From NCBI GenBank assembly GCA_022844015.1, contig JALHMO010000071.1:1-33988 (forward strand): a DNA stretch of 33,988 nucleotides, read 5' to 3'. The stretch comes from Reyranella sp. (GTDB taxonomy: Bacteria; Pseudomonadota; Alphaproteobacteria; Reyranellales; Reyranellaceae). Below the pieces are notes generated by a model. It did not search any database. It saw nothing but the letters and a program-made list of their open reading frames with translations, and was not told where the DNA came from. The position numbers and the translations under genes are program-made. Within the stretch, counting starts at the first letter, position 1. Every line of letters begins with the position of its first letter. This document shows, one piece after another, positions 1 through 8,829 of this stretch.

Positions 1-125
1 AGCGACATGCCGCCGTTGAGCTGGGTGATCCAGTAGTTCAGGCCATCCGGATCGGCCGCCCGGCCAAAGTACCCGACATAGAGCTGACCAATCAGCTCGG
101 CAGGCGTGTCGATCGGAAAGGCCAT
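1..125 (-). CDS. DUF4214-type protein, N-terminal fragment
   Basis: Only the first 41 codons are in the window; the gene continues past the left edge. It starts at the ATG at 125-123, with GAGGAG about nine bases upstream. The visible protein has the YVGYFGRAADPDGLNYW pattern that typifies DUF4214, a domain found in large secreted or surface proteins (S-layer-like, calcium-binding or RTX-associated proteins of alphaproteobacteria). No signal peptide is seen, which is usual for this family because many members are exported by type I secretion with a C-terminal signal. What follows the first DUF4214 unit cannot be told here. The family call rests on one motif but the motif is distinctive. Confidence 0.8.
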   Translation of the reverse strand, partial: MAFPIDTPAELIGQLYVGYFGRAADPDGLNYWITQLNGGMS

Positions 126-480
126 GCGCAAACACTCCTCTAAGCCGCGAACCGCTCAGGTTCCGACGGAAAACTCGACATCGTGGGACAGGGCTGGAAA
201 CGCCGTGAAAGCAAGCCTCACGGCTCAAGCCGCAGCCTCATTCTTCCTGGAAAACGATCCCCAAATATTTGCTCGCCACCCCGACGCACAAACCAGCTAC
301 CCACCTTTACATAGAATGCTACCAAACAATGGCGGGTATGCAACCTGCTCGGTGCCACCACGTGTTGATTCATCGCCATGAATGTCGCTCGCCGCAGGAC
401 CTTGGTTGACGCGACGACATCGCCATAGGATACGACTGACATGGTCACAGTCAGGCCCCTCCCGGTCTCGCGAATGCGCC
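126..480. other. intergenic region upstream of the metG leader
   Basis: This stretch separates the divergent DUF4214 gene and metG. It is A+T-richer than the neighbouring genes between about 230 and 380. A possible sigma-70-like promoter for metG is TTGACG at 406-411 with GGATAC at 428-433 (16-base spacer), a weak match. An open frame crosses the region but has no ribosome binding site or recognisable protein pattern. I see no other feature. Confidence 0.4.
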
Positions 481-576
481 CGGCCCTTCCTCGGAACGGG
501 GCGGAAGGATGATGCGCGGGCGCTGACGCCCGATCGATCGAGCTCTCCGGCCCTTCCCTGCGAAGGGCTTTTTCAT
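481..576 (+). promoter_or_regulatory. metG leader with alternative hairpins (putative attenuator)
   Basis: Just before metG there is a hairpin GCCCTTC (550-556) / GAAGGGC (562-568) followed by TTTTT (569-573), the form of an intrinsic terminator. A second copy of GGCCCTTCC at 482-490 could pair with GGAAGG (503-508) or compete for GAAGGGC at 562-568. Between them are two tandem ATG codons (509-514) opening a five-codon frame (MMRGR, stop at 524-526), whose stop lies in the loop of a third hairpin (517-532). The layout resembles amino-acid attenuators that use leader peptides, but the purine-rich run abuts the first ATG, so translation is uncertain. A shortened form of this hairpin precedes the second metG copy (about 2378-2400). 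The sequence features are direct; the regulatory role is inference. Confidence 0.4.
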
Positions 577-604
577 GTCCCGCCGCGACACGATGGAGAG
601 TTCG

Positions 605-2284
605 ATGACCAAGTTCCTGATCACCAGCGCCCTGCCCTACGTCAACGGCGTAAAGCATCTCGGCAATCTGGCCGGCTCGCTCCTGCCGGCCGACATTCAC
701 GCCCGCTATCGCCGGCAGACCGGGCACCAGGTGCTGTTCCTGTGCGGCACCGACGAGCACGGCACGCCGGCCGAGCTGGCGGCGCAGGCCGCCGGCCTCC
801 CGGTGGCCGACTACTGCGCGCGCCAGCATGCGGTTCAGGCCGACATCTATCGCCGCTTCGACCTTTCCTTCGACCACTTCTCGCGGACGTCGCAGGCCGC
901 CAACCACAAGCTCACGCAGGAGATCTTCCTGCGGCTGGATGCCGCCGGGCACATCGAGGCGCGCACCATCCAGCAGGCCTACTCGCCCACCGACGGCCGT
1001 TTCCTGCCGGACCGCTACGTCGTCGGCACCTGCCCGCATTGCGGCGACGCCAACGCCCGCGGCGACCAGTGCGAGGCCTGCACGCGGCTGCTCGACCCGG
1101 AGGCCCTTGTCGCGCCGCGTTCGGCGGTCTCGGGCGCCACGGACATCGAGTTCCGCGAGAGTCGCCACCTGTTCCTGAAGCTCTCCGCCTTTGCGCCGGC
1201 GCTGCGGGCGTGGCTGGACAGACGGAACGACTGGCCTCTGCTGGTCAGGTCGATCGCCCGCAAGTGGCTCGACGAAGGGCTGCGCGATCGCTGCATCACC
1301 CGCGACCTCTCCTGGGGCGTGCCGGTCCCGAAGGCGGGTTTCGCCGACAAGGTCTTCTATGTCTGGTTCGATGCGCCGATCGGCTATATCGCGGCCGCGG
1401 TCGAATGGGCGGAGGCCGTACCGGGACGCGACTGGCGTGACTGGTGGCAGGGTGGCGACGCGGTGCGCCACGTCCAGTTCCTCGCGAAGGACAACGTTCC
1501 CTTCCACACCGTCAGCTTTCCGGCGACGCTGCTGGGATCGGGGCTGCCGCTGAAGCTTCCCGACGTCATCAAGGGCTTCAACTGGCTGACCTACGAAGGC
1601 GGCAAGTTCTCGACCAGCCGCCGGCGCGGCATCTTCACCGATGCCGCCCTCGACCTGCTGCCCGCCGACACTTGGCGGTGGTGGCTCGCGGCGAACGCGC
1701 CGGAAGGCTCCGACAGCGACTTCACCGTCGAGCGCTTCGTCGACGGGGTGAACAAGGACCTCGCCGATACCTTCGGCAACCTGGTCAACCGCTGCCTCAG
1801 CTTCACCGCCTCGGCGTTCGGCGGCACCGTCCCGGCAGGCGGGCAGCCCGGTCCCGCCGAGCAGGCGCTCGTCGCGCGGCTCGACCTCGAATTGGCTGCA
1901 CTCTGCCGCCACCACGACGGCCTGGCGTTGCGCAAGGCGGCCGCCTCCGTACGGTCGCTGTGGAAGATCGCCAATTCCTACGTCGCCGAAGCCGCCCCAT
2001 GGTCCGTCGTCAGGCACGACCGCCAGCGCGCCGCCGTCATCACGCGCACGGCGCTCAATCTCGTGCGCCTTTCCGCGAGCGTTGCCTGGCCGTTCATTCC
2101 GAAGGCTGCCAGCCTCGTGCTGATGAGCCTCGGCGAGCCCGCCGATCCGCCGACCTGGATCGGCGACGGGGCCATGGCGATCTCCGCCCTGCCTGCGGGC
2201 CGCGCGCTCTCCATGCCGCCGCTGCTGTTCCCCAAGATCACGGCGCAGAGCCTCCTCGCCGCGGCCGCGTCCGCCAGTCCCTGA
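605..2284 (+). CDS. metG: methionine--tRNA ligase
   Basis: Encodes a 559-residue class I aminoacyl-tRNA synthetase that charges tRNA-Met in the cytoplasm. The start at 605 gives the usual MTKFLITSALPYVNGVKHLG opening and has GGAGAG just upstream; an in-frame ATG at 575 lies on the leader terminator and is less likely. The HIGH-type motif reads HLGN (near residue 18) and the KMSKS-type motif reads KFSTS (near 340), variants typical of this alphaproteobacterial MetRS type. A zinc knuckle CPHC...CEAC lies near residues 143-160. The C-terminal helical part is the anticodon-binding domain; there is no appended tRNA-binding (EMAP-like) domain. Two broken copies follow on the same strand (2426-2680 and 10681-11457). 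Whether this is the only MetRS of the cell or an accessory one cannot be told from the window. Confidence 0.96.
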   Translation: MTKFLITSALPYVNGVKHLGNLAGSLLPADIHARYRRQTGHQVLFLCGTDEHGTPAELAAQAAGLPVADYCARQHAVQADIYRRFDLSFDHFSRTSQAANHKLTQEIFLRLDAAGHIEARTIQQAYSPTDGRFLPDRYVVGTCPHCGDANARGDQCEACTRLLDPEALVAPRSAVSGATDIEFRESRHLFLKLSAFAPALRAWLDRRNDWPLLVRSIARKWLDEGLRDRCITRDLSWGVPVPKAGFADKVFYVWFDAPIGYIAAAVEWAEAVPGRDWRDWWQGGDAVRHVQFLAKDNVPFHTVSFPATLLGSGLPLKLPDVIKGFNWLTYEGGKFSTSRRRGIFTDAALDLLPADTWRWWLAANAPEGSDSDFTVERFVDGVNKDLADTFGNLVNRCLSFTASAFGGTVPAGGQPGPAEQALVARLDLELAALCRHHDGLALRKAAASVRSLWKIANSYVAEAAPWSVVRHDRQRAAVITRTALNLVRLSASVAWPFIPKAASLVLMSLGEPADPPTWIGDGAMAISALPAGRALSMPPLLFPKITAQSLLAAAASASP

Positions 2285-2425
2285 GGACAACCGATTCCGC
2301 GCAGGCCCCGGCTGCGGGCACGAACCTCCATCCAGGTCATTCGCCCATGACCGCCTGCACGCGAACGCGCCCGACCCTTCCTGAAGGGCTCTTTCATACT
2401 CAGCAGCGACACCAAGCAGCGTCTC
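2285..2425 (+). promoter_or_regulatory. leader remnant of the second metG copy
   Basis: The end of this gap (about 2366-2400) is related to the leader of the intact metG: GAACGCGCCCGACCCTTCC then GAAGGGCTCTTTCAT, with the roughly 67 bases between the two GGCCCTTCC repeats of the first leader missing. The hairpin CCCTT/AAGGG is kept but the T run is interrupted. This shows that the upstream region was duplicated together with the gene, and that one copy has since lost or gained the segment between direct repeats. Confidence 0.5.
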
Positions 2426-2680
2426 ATGGCCAAGTTCTTGATCACCGACGCCCTGCCCTCCCTCAGCGGCGTCAAGCACCTCGGCAATCTCGCCCGCTCG
2501 CTCCTGTCGGCCAACATCCATGCGCGCAATCGCCGGCAGACCGATCATGAGGTGCTGTTCCTGTGCGGCACCGATGAGTCCGGCATTCCCCATGGTCCGT
2601 CGTCAAGAGCGACGCGATCACATTGCACTCATCACTGGGACGGCGCTCAATCTCGTGCAACCTTCCGCGACGCCCGCTGC
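2426..2680 (+). pseudogene. metG copy 2, internally deleted remnant
   Basis: Translation from 2426 gives MAKFLITDALPSLSGVKHLG and continues like MetRS for about 57 residues up to FLCGTDESG. At about 2588 the sequence jumps to a segment matching the far C-terminal part of metG (CCATGGTCCGTCGTC, aligned with copy 1 near 2000), which then runs out of frame with many changes and fades near 2680. More than a kilobase of the gene is missing, including the zinc knuckle, the KFSTS motif and most of the anticodon-binding domain. It cannot encode an active synthetase. An open frame runs on to 2788 without MetRS similarity. It is the left neighbour of the YD-repeat cassette. Confidence 0.85.
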
Positions 2681-3112
2681 TCACTCTCCTTCCTTTGTGA
2701 GCTCACGAAGAAATCGCTGATTCCTCAATGTCAGCAAGACAGAGTTGATGCCGTAAAAGTACAGCCACCCACTGAATATAAGAGCTGACCGCATAAAGAT
2801 AGAGCCTTCGCTTGGCGAGACCAGCAAACCGACGGCTACAGCCGCGAATGTACATACTATGAAGAGAAACTTTGTCGAAAGGCAATATTCTATTCTGTCA
2901 CTTCTAATATTGAACGATCCCCAATCCACAGCAGCATATCTCGACCAGGACCAAACTAGACCCCAGTTCCTAAATTCAATCCTATCTTCTTGTACTGTAT
3001 AGTTTATTTTCTGGGCTTGCAGATCCCGGCATATCTTCTCCCTGACTCTATCTACGTTGATGGGCCGCTCGGTTGTTCTGTAAATGGACCCCCGTATGGA
3101 AAGCGGAAACAT
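2681..3112 (-). CDS. two-TM membrane protein, candidate immunity protein
   Basis: A 143-residue protein I do not recognise. Residues 1-80 are polar and probably cytoplasmic; two hydrophobic segments follow at about 82-98 and 106-127, then a short charged tail. The ATG at 3112 has GGAAGGAAG a few bases upstream, and the gene starts 18 bases after the stop of the YD-repeat gene, so the two are very likely co-transcribed. Base composition is clearly A+T-richer than most of the window, like the last few hundred bases of the YD gene. A small orphan immediately downstream of an Rhs/YD protein is the usual place of its immunity gene; a membrane protein would suit a toxin acting at or across the membrane. 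That role is inferred from position only. Confidence 0.6.
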   Translation of the reverse strand: MFPLSIRGSIYRTTERPINVDRVREKICRDLQAQKINYTVQEDRIEFRNWGLVWSWSRYAAVDWGSFNIRSDRIEYCLSTKFLFIVCTFAAVAVGLLVSPSEGSIFMRSALIFSGWLYFYGINSVLLTLRNQRFLRELTKEGE

Positions 3113-3130
3113 ACCAACTTCCTTCCGCTT

Positions 3131-6100
3131 CTATTTGCGATGTGATCCATACGATGGAAGCGATTGGTAGTTGAACGGACTATGGATTATGTCGCTTCCC
3201 CAGTGCGATTGGGCGGGTGTCCCTCCGAATGATGTCGGAGTAGTATTGCGTGGTTGACTGATGCTAGGCACAACGGTCTGAGGCAACGACGTTCCAGATG
3301 GTGTGAAGGGATTAATGCGATCAAGGAGTGGTGCGACTACATCCTCAAAGAGACCGAATGTCCTTGTCGTTGGTGCGGACATGCTTCCAGCCACCAACGT
3401 TGGTCCCAGAGTGACTCCCAAGGCGCCACCCGTTGGTGTGTTGAAGGTCCGAGAACCGCTAGGGGTGAATGCTACGCTACCTCCGACTGGCCCAACGCTC
3501 GCTTCTATACTTATGCTTCTACCCTGAAAGTTGGCCAACGAACCGGATTGGTAACCGCCGGAATCTCCTACTCCGAAGTTCAAACCTACAGAGGGCCCTA
3601 TGGCAGAGAAGATCCCGACGTCGGGTAAACCATAGGAATTGTTCGTAGTATAGTAAACTCCAACATTGAGGGAAATTCCGAGTATACCTACATATGAAGC
3701 ACTAAACTGGCCAAAGTATGTTTCCAACCCCTGCGGATCGGTAGCGTTAAGAGGATTGTTGAGAACATAGGAGTAAAGATTGACTCCAGCGGAATACCCG
3801 ATCGGATCCACTTGTAGGAAGCGGCCGATTAGGGGTGAATAGTGCCGAGCCCGGTAGAAATAGATCCCACCTGCTTCACTGTCAACTCGTTGCCCAGTGT
3901 AGCCGAATGGACTCGCCGCGGCGTCACTGCCAACGTAAGCTAGGTAGGCGGCCTTCGAGAACACTCCCGCCGAGTCGAACGTGGCAATGACCGAGCCTTG
4001 CAAGTCCGGTGCAGATGCCGCGCGAGTGCTAGCTGGGACACTCATCTGGTTTAGGACGCCGTTTGGCCCCAGATCGTAGACGTACCATCGGAGGATGGAG
4101 CCGTTATTGCCGTCGTACTCCAGCACGTCACGGTTGTCGGCGTCGGTCACCGAGACCGTTGTGGTGCCGTTGACCGTGCGGCTCTTACGCCAGCCTCGGC
4201 CGTCGTAGGCGTAGGTCGAATTGTTGCCGGCACCGGTGGCTGTAACGAGCCGATTCTCAGGGTCGTATCCGTAGGTGTAGGTGCCGTCGCCTGTGAGGTT
4301 GTCGTTGGCATCGTAGCTTGGCGTGAGGCCGGTCACCGCGCTGTACCGGTTGAGCTTGTCGGCCGTGTAGCTGGTGGTGCTCGGCGCCCCGGTCGGATAG
4401 GCGAGCCAGGTATTGTCGGTGACGGTCTGCCCGACCCGTCGGTTGGTCTTGTCGTAGCTGTGGCCGAAGGTCACCAGCGTGCCGGCGGCGGGCGGCGTCA
4501 CCGCCGGCGCCGGGTCCCAGGACACCTTGGTCGGCCGGTTCAGCGCGTCGTAGGTGTAGGTCGTGCCGTAGGTCACGGTGCTGCCGCCCGGCGGCACCGC
4601 CGCCGTGATCGGCGCGCTGGTGTCGCTGACCTTGGTCGGCCGGCTGGCGAGGTCGTAGGCGTAGGTGACCGCCGGACCCGAGGGTGGGATCTTGCTGGTC
4701 AGGCGGTAGAGCGTGTCGTAGCCGAAGGTGATGGTGGCGCCGGCCCGCGTCGTGCGCGACAGCACGTTGTCGACGTTGTCGTAGGTGTATTCCTCGGTGC
4801 TGCCGGCCAATCCCGTCACAGGATCGGGATAGGTCGTCTTCTTCAGCCGGTTGAAGCCGTCGTACTCGAAATTGGTGGTGTTGCCATTGGCGTCGGTCAG
4901 GCTGGCGAGCTTGCCGTCCGGCGTCCAGGTCTGCCGCAGCATCGCGCCCGCGGGCTTGATGGCACGGTTGAACGTCTCGAAGGGACGGCTCACGGCATCG
5001 TAGGTGAGGTCGGTCACCCGGCCCATGGCGTCGGTGAGGCGGACCTGACGGTCGAGCACGTCGTAGGTGGAGCGCGTGACGTTGCCGTTGGCGTCGGTCG
5101 TGGTCTCGGGCTTGCCGGTCGGCGTCCAGGTCGAGCTGGTGGTGCGCAACACGGCGCCGGCGCTGCTCTGCTGGACCTGCAAGAGCCGGCCGTCGGCGTC
5201 GTAGCTGTTGGTGGTGACGATGCCGGCGGGCGCCGCGATCGTGCCGGGCGAGGTGGTGACGACCAGCCGCCGCGCCGCGTCGTACTGCGATGCGGTGACG
5301 TTGCCGTTGGGGTCGGTCGCTGACACGACATCGCCGCGTTCGTCGTACCCATAGAGCGTCGTGCGGTTGAGCCGGCCCGGCCCGGCATCCTCGACCATCG
5401 ACAGCCGGTTGCCGGCGGCGTCGTAGGTGTAGCGCGTGACCGTGCCCATCGGGCCGGTCATCGACGCCACCTGGCCGAGCGCGGTGTAGGTGTAGGCGGT
5501 GCGCGGCGCGATGCCGCCGCTGCCGCTGTCGGGCGCGATCGTGGCAACGTTGCCGTTGGCCGGGTCGTAGGTCACGGTCGTCAACTGGCCGGCCGGCACG
5601 GTGGCCGTCGGTGGCCCGGTGATCGAGATCGGCTTGTTGACGGTCGGATCGTAGACGTATTTGGTCGTGGTGGTCGCCGAGAGGTCCTTGGCGATGCGCG
5701 TCATGTTCGAGATGTTGTTGGCCCACGGGTTGACGCTTTTGTCGTAGACGACGGACGTGGCGTCGCCCTCAGGCATCGTCGTGGTCGAGAGTCGGTCGAG
5801 CCCGTCATACAGCATCTTCGTCGTCAGGCTGAGGCCGTCATAGTCCTGGATGTCGAACTGCGCCTTGCCGCGCGGATTGTAGTACAGCACGTGCCGGGTG
5901 CCGAGGGGATCGACCTCCTCGCTGCGGTAGCCGGCGAAGAAGTAGCTCCAGGTGGCGCCGTTGGCGTTGGTCTGCGCCGCCACCCGGCCGAGCGTGTCGT
6001 AGCGGTTGGTGACAAAGGCGTTGCCGGGGCGGCTCGGATAGAAGATCTCGCTCAGCAGGCCGCCCGGCGCCGACCCGCCCGCCACCGTGTAGGCGAAGGT

Positions 6101-6682
6101 CGTGGTGAAGCCCAGCACGTCGACCACCGAGGCGAGGTTGCCGCTGCCGTCATAGGCGTAAGTGACGCTGCGCCCGGTATTGTCGGCGGCCGAGACGAGC
6201 TGCTTTGCGTCGTTGTAGCCCAGCGTGAGGGTGCGGCCGAGCCCGTTGCTCACCGCGATCGGCAGCGGCGGGTCGGAGGCGTCGTAGCCGATGGAGGCGG
6301 TGACGCCCGACGGCGCGACCCAGGTCGAGAGGTTGCCGTTGGCGTCGAAGGTTAGCGTTGTGGCGTCCTTGTACTTCAAGGTGTAGGCGTTGCCGACGAG
6401 GCTGAGCCGGCTCGACGAGCCGGGCTGCGGATGGTAGCTGCCGTCGGCCAGCTTGACGAACTGCTCGGCCTGCGAGCCCATGGTCACGTTGACCGTGTTG
6501 TCGATCAGCCGGTCCATCATCCAGCGCTGCACCAGCGTGGCGACCAGCACCTTGTCGAACGGCTTGGCGGGGTCGCTGAACAGGTCCTGGGCGATGTAGA
6601 TCGCCGCGATCGCCGCCGCGCCGTCGATCGGCGAGTCCTGGCCCAGCCCCTTCAGGCCGTCGCTGTTGGCGAGCGCGGTGAT
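3131..6682 (-). pseudogene. YD-repeat (Rhs-like) protein, C-terminal part after frameshift
   Basis: This reading frame continues the gene that starts at 8820 and carries about 1183 codons. From 6682 it reads ITALANSDGLKGLGQ, then a long array of YD repeats (patterns such as TYDALNRPTKVSWDP and YDGRGWRKSRTVNG) down to about 4150, then the Rhs-associated core ending in GRFLQVDPIGY and NPLNATDPQGL near 3740. The last roughly 200 residues are a glycine- and serine-rich, beta-prone tip unlike the repeats, coded by A+T-richer DNA. I see no nuclease, deaminase or peptidase motif in the tip. YD shells enclose and deliver C-terminal toxins in known Rhs systems. The open frame reaches upstream to 7267, but that part is out of frame with the real protein. 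It may be a broken gene or a sequence error. Confidence 0.85.
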
Positions 6683-8820
6683 CGACTGTGCGACCAGCCC
6701 GGGCCGAGCGGGCCCTTGGTGTAGAGATTGTTGGAGTTGTACGAGCGGCGGAACGCCAGGCCGACAGGGAAGTCGGCCGAACCCAGCGACAGGTCCTCGC
6801 GATCGTAGTGGAACGCACCGGACGACAAGTCGAACGGGTCGTAGCTGTAGAACTGCGGTAACGGGAAGATGTACGGGCTGTTGACGCTTACATCCCGTAC
6901 CGTCTCCTCGGGGACGAGATCCTCGGTCGTGTAGCCTCCCTTGAGATTGGAGGAAATGATGTAGCCGAGCAGGCGGATGCCGTCGGTCGGAGGCGCGATC
7001 CGAATGTACCCGCTTCCGAACCAGGCGCCCACGGTGAAATTCCCGTTTCGAGGCAGGACGAAGCGATAGCCCAGGTTGATGTAGCTCTCGATCGAGCTGA
7101 GGTCGCTCACCGTGTAGTTTACGAGCTGTGGCTTCACGACCGTCGTCCAGTTCGTCGAGTCGGCGTTGTAGATGACCTCGCCTTGTGTATTGGCGATGTC
7201 GAGCAGGTTGACGGTCGAGACGGCGCCGACCCCGTCCTGCGCGAAATTCTGCTCGAGCGTGCCCCATTCGAATGCGCTGCCGTTGCCGCCGTCGGTGAAA
7301 AAGGCCTTCTCGACCCTCTCGTTCGGAACGTCGACCTTCAGGCTCGTTCCCGCGACAAACGACCCCGGAACATCGACATAAGGCCCACCTACCTGCCCGG
7401 CGATGCCGACGGCGCTATGCGTGACGAACTTGGTGCCGGCCATCCGGTCGGTGATCGCGGTCGACGCCGAGGCCTGCGCCAGCCATGAATAGCCGATCAT
7501 GTTGAGGGCTTCGCCGAGCACCGCCTCCGAGCTCTCCGCGTGGCCCTCCGCCCGGTTGGCCTGGAGCTGCCGGCGGTGAAACTCGACCATGCCGCGCCCC
7601 GTGAAATCCCAGCCGGCCACGATGGCATAGGTGTAGGTGGAGATCGCCTTCAGGACGTTCTCGGAAGAGTAGATGTGTGTGTAGCCGGTCTCGCAATCCC
7701 CCTGCGGCCCTGCAGCCTTCAAGCAGAATGGAAAGGAGACGGAAAACGAGATCGTTGTGGCGTCGATCGCGCCCGTCGCTTGCGCCAGGCCGTCCCGGTA
7801 GAGCACCGGCTGCCGGCTTCCGTCGTAGACGATGGAAAGCCGGTGGCCGTAGATCGAGTCCGCAAAGTAGGTCTTGTCTATTCCGCCGATCTGCAGCCGA
7901 AGGGTCGTGCGGTACTCGTTCGGGATGTCGCCGGTCCAGACTTCCGGTGTTTCTCCTTCTGGCTCGTAGGGCGGCCTCGTGGGGAAGGCGAAATCCTGCG
8001 GCAGCGGGCTAATATAACTGCCGCCGATGACATCGCGGGTCGTCGGCGGCTGGCTGCGCGAGCGAATGTAGCCGACCAGGTTGTTGGCATAGGTCGTGAG
8101 CGAGCTGGCGATGTTGGCGCTGTTCAGGTTCTGGATCGAGGTGTTGCCGTTGATCGTCGCGCCCGACTTCGCCGCCGTCAGGAAGGTCGATTGGTTGTAA
8201 CCCACGATCGACCCGAGATTGCCGTAGCCGGCAGCCGTGCTGTAGGTCTTGTAGCTGGGATCGAGAGCATAGGTCGTCGAGCCGAGCGACCCGCCCGTCG
8301 CCTGGACCCAGACATGGGGAACATCCTTGGCCTCGAACGGCTTCGACGCGCAGTCTGGATCGAAGGAGAAGCCATCGAAGCCGCCGGCAGCAAGCAGCGA
8401 GTTCAGAGGACAGGAGTTGCCGATCTCGACGCCATAGAAGGCAACGGCCCGCTCGGCGTTGATGTTGATCGTGCCGAAAGCGTAGCTCGCCGTGTAACCC
8501 GAGGCGCGCAGCAGGGCCACCAGCAGCGCCGACTGGTCGAAATCGTTGCCGCTGCCGTCGAGCAGGGTGCCCAGCGCGCCCTTCTTGACCCCCCAGGTCG
8601 GGCTGTATTCGATGTTCGTGTAGACGTACTCGAAAATCAGCTTGGCGTCGTATTTGAGGGCACGCGCGAGCTCGGGGATCGAGGCTGGGGCGGTGACGCC
8701 GGGCTGGGCAATCAGCGGAGGGCTGCCGGCCGACGCGCCACCACCCAGCATCGCCAACGCGAGGCAGGCGGCGAGCGCGATCCGGAGCACGATCGTCGAT
8801 CTGCGAAGCGAAGCCATCAC
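6652..8820 (-). CDS. transglutaminase-like/Rhs protein, N-terminal part (frameshifted)
   Basis: A 722-residue product with a signal peptide (residues 1-31, hydrophobic core IALAACLALAMLGGG, cleavage after ASA). Residues about 50-220 look like the transglutaminase-like domain that precedes many secreted YD-repeat proteins: YTNIEYSPTWGVKKGALGT, DQSALLVALLRASGYTA, then HVWVQ and LDPSYK. The usual catalytic Cys position holds Asp (GNDFDQ), so it is probably not an active transglutaminase. The end, about 670-712, is the start of the Rhs shell (DPFDLSSGAFHYDREDL, FRRSYNSNNLYTKGPLGPGW). After GWSHS the frame runs out within ten codons, while the expected continuation is in the next frame (3131-6682). 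Joined, the protein would be about 1895 residues. It starts nine bases after the upstream gene. Confidence 0.85.
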   Translation of the reverse strand: MMASLRRSTIVLRIALAACLALAMLGGGASAGSPPLIAQPGVTAPASIPELARALKYDAKLIFEYVYTNIEYSPTWGVKKGALGTLLDGSGNDFDQSALLVALLRASGYTASYAFGTININAERAVAFYGVEIGNSCPLNSLLAAGGFDGFSFDPDCASKPFEAKDVPHVWVQATGGSLGSTTYALDPSYKTYSTAAGYGNLGSIVGYNQSTFLTAAKSGATINGNTSIQNLNSANIASSLTTYANNLVGYIRSRSQPPTTRDVIGGSYISPLPQDFAFPTRPPYEPEGETPEVWTGDIPNEYRTTLRLQIGGIDKTYFADSIYGHRLSIVYDGSRQPVLYRDGLAQATGAIDATTISFSVSFPFCLKAAGPQGDCETGYTHIYSSENVLKAISTYTYAIVAGWDFTGRGMVEFHRRQLQANRAEGHAESSEAVLGEALNMIGYSWLAQASASTAITDRMAGTKFVTHSAVGIAGQVGGPYVDVPGSFVAGTSLKVDVPNERVEKAFFTDGGNGSAFEWGTLEQNFAQDGVGAVSTVNLLDIANTQGEVIYNADSTNWTTVVKPQLVNYTVSDLSSIESYINLGYRFVLPRNGNFTVGAWFGSGYIRIAPPTDGIRLLGYIISSNLKGGYTTEDLVPEETVRDVSVNSPYIFPLPQFYSYDPFDLSSGAFHYDREDLSLGSADFPVGLAFRRSYNSNNLYTKGPLGPGWSHSRSPRSPTATA

Positions 8821-8829
8821 GGCAGGCTC

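Noticed and set aside
106..381. A 91-codon open frame upstream of metG
   Set aside because: It overlaps the DUF4214 start on the other strand, begins with GTG without a binding site and has no protein-like pattern.
481..576. T-box riboswitch upstream of metG
   Set aside because: No T-box bulge sequence or specifier stem is visible, and T-boxes are essentially absent from alphaproteobacteria.
218..2593. A 791-codon open frame antisense to metG
   Set aside because: It mirrors the synthetase gene codon by codon, contains two repeated stretches only because metG is duplicated, and has no start signal. Long antisense frames are expected in G+C-rich genes.
4150..6680. Regular short repeats that could be mistaken for a CRISPR or tandem DNA array
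   Set aside because: The periodicity (TCGTAGGTGTAGG and like) comes from YD motifs at protein level, is imperfect and has no fixed spacer length.
6709..6715. GGGCCCG heptamer in the right phase for programmed -1 frameshifting in the YD gene
   Set aside because: The pattern X XXY YYZ fits, but slipping here would remove the conserved GPGW motif, which is intact in the incoming frame; the real break lies downstream of it. G/C heptamers are also poor slip sites.
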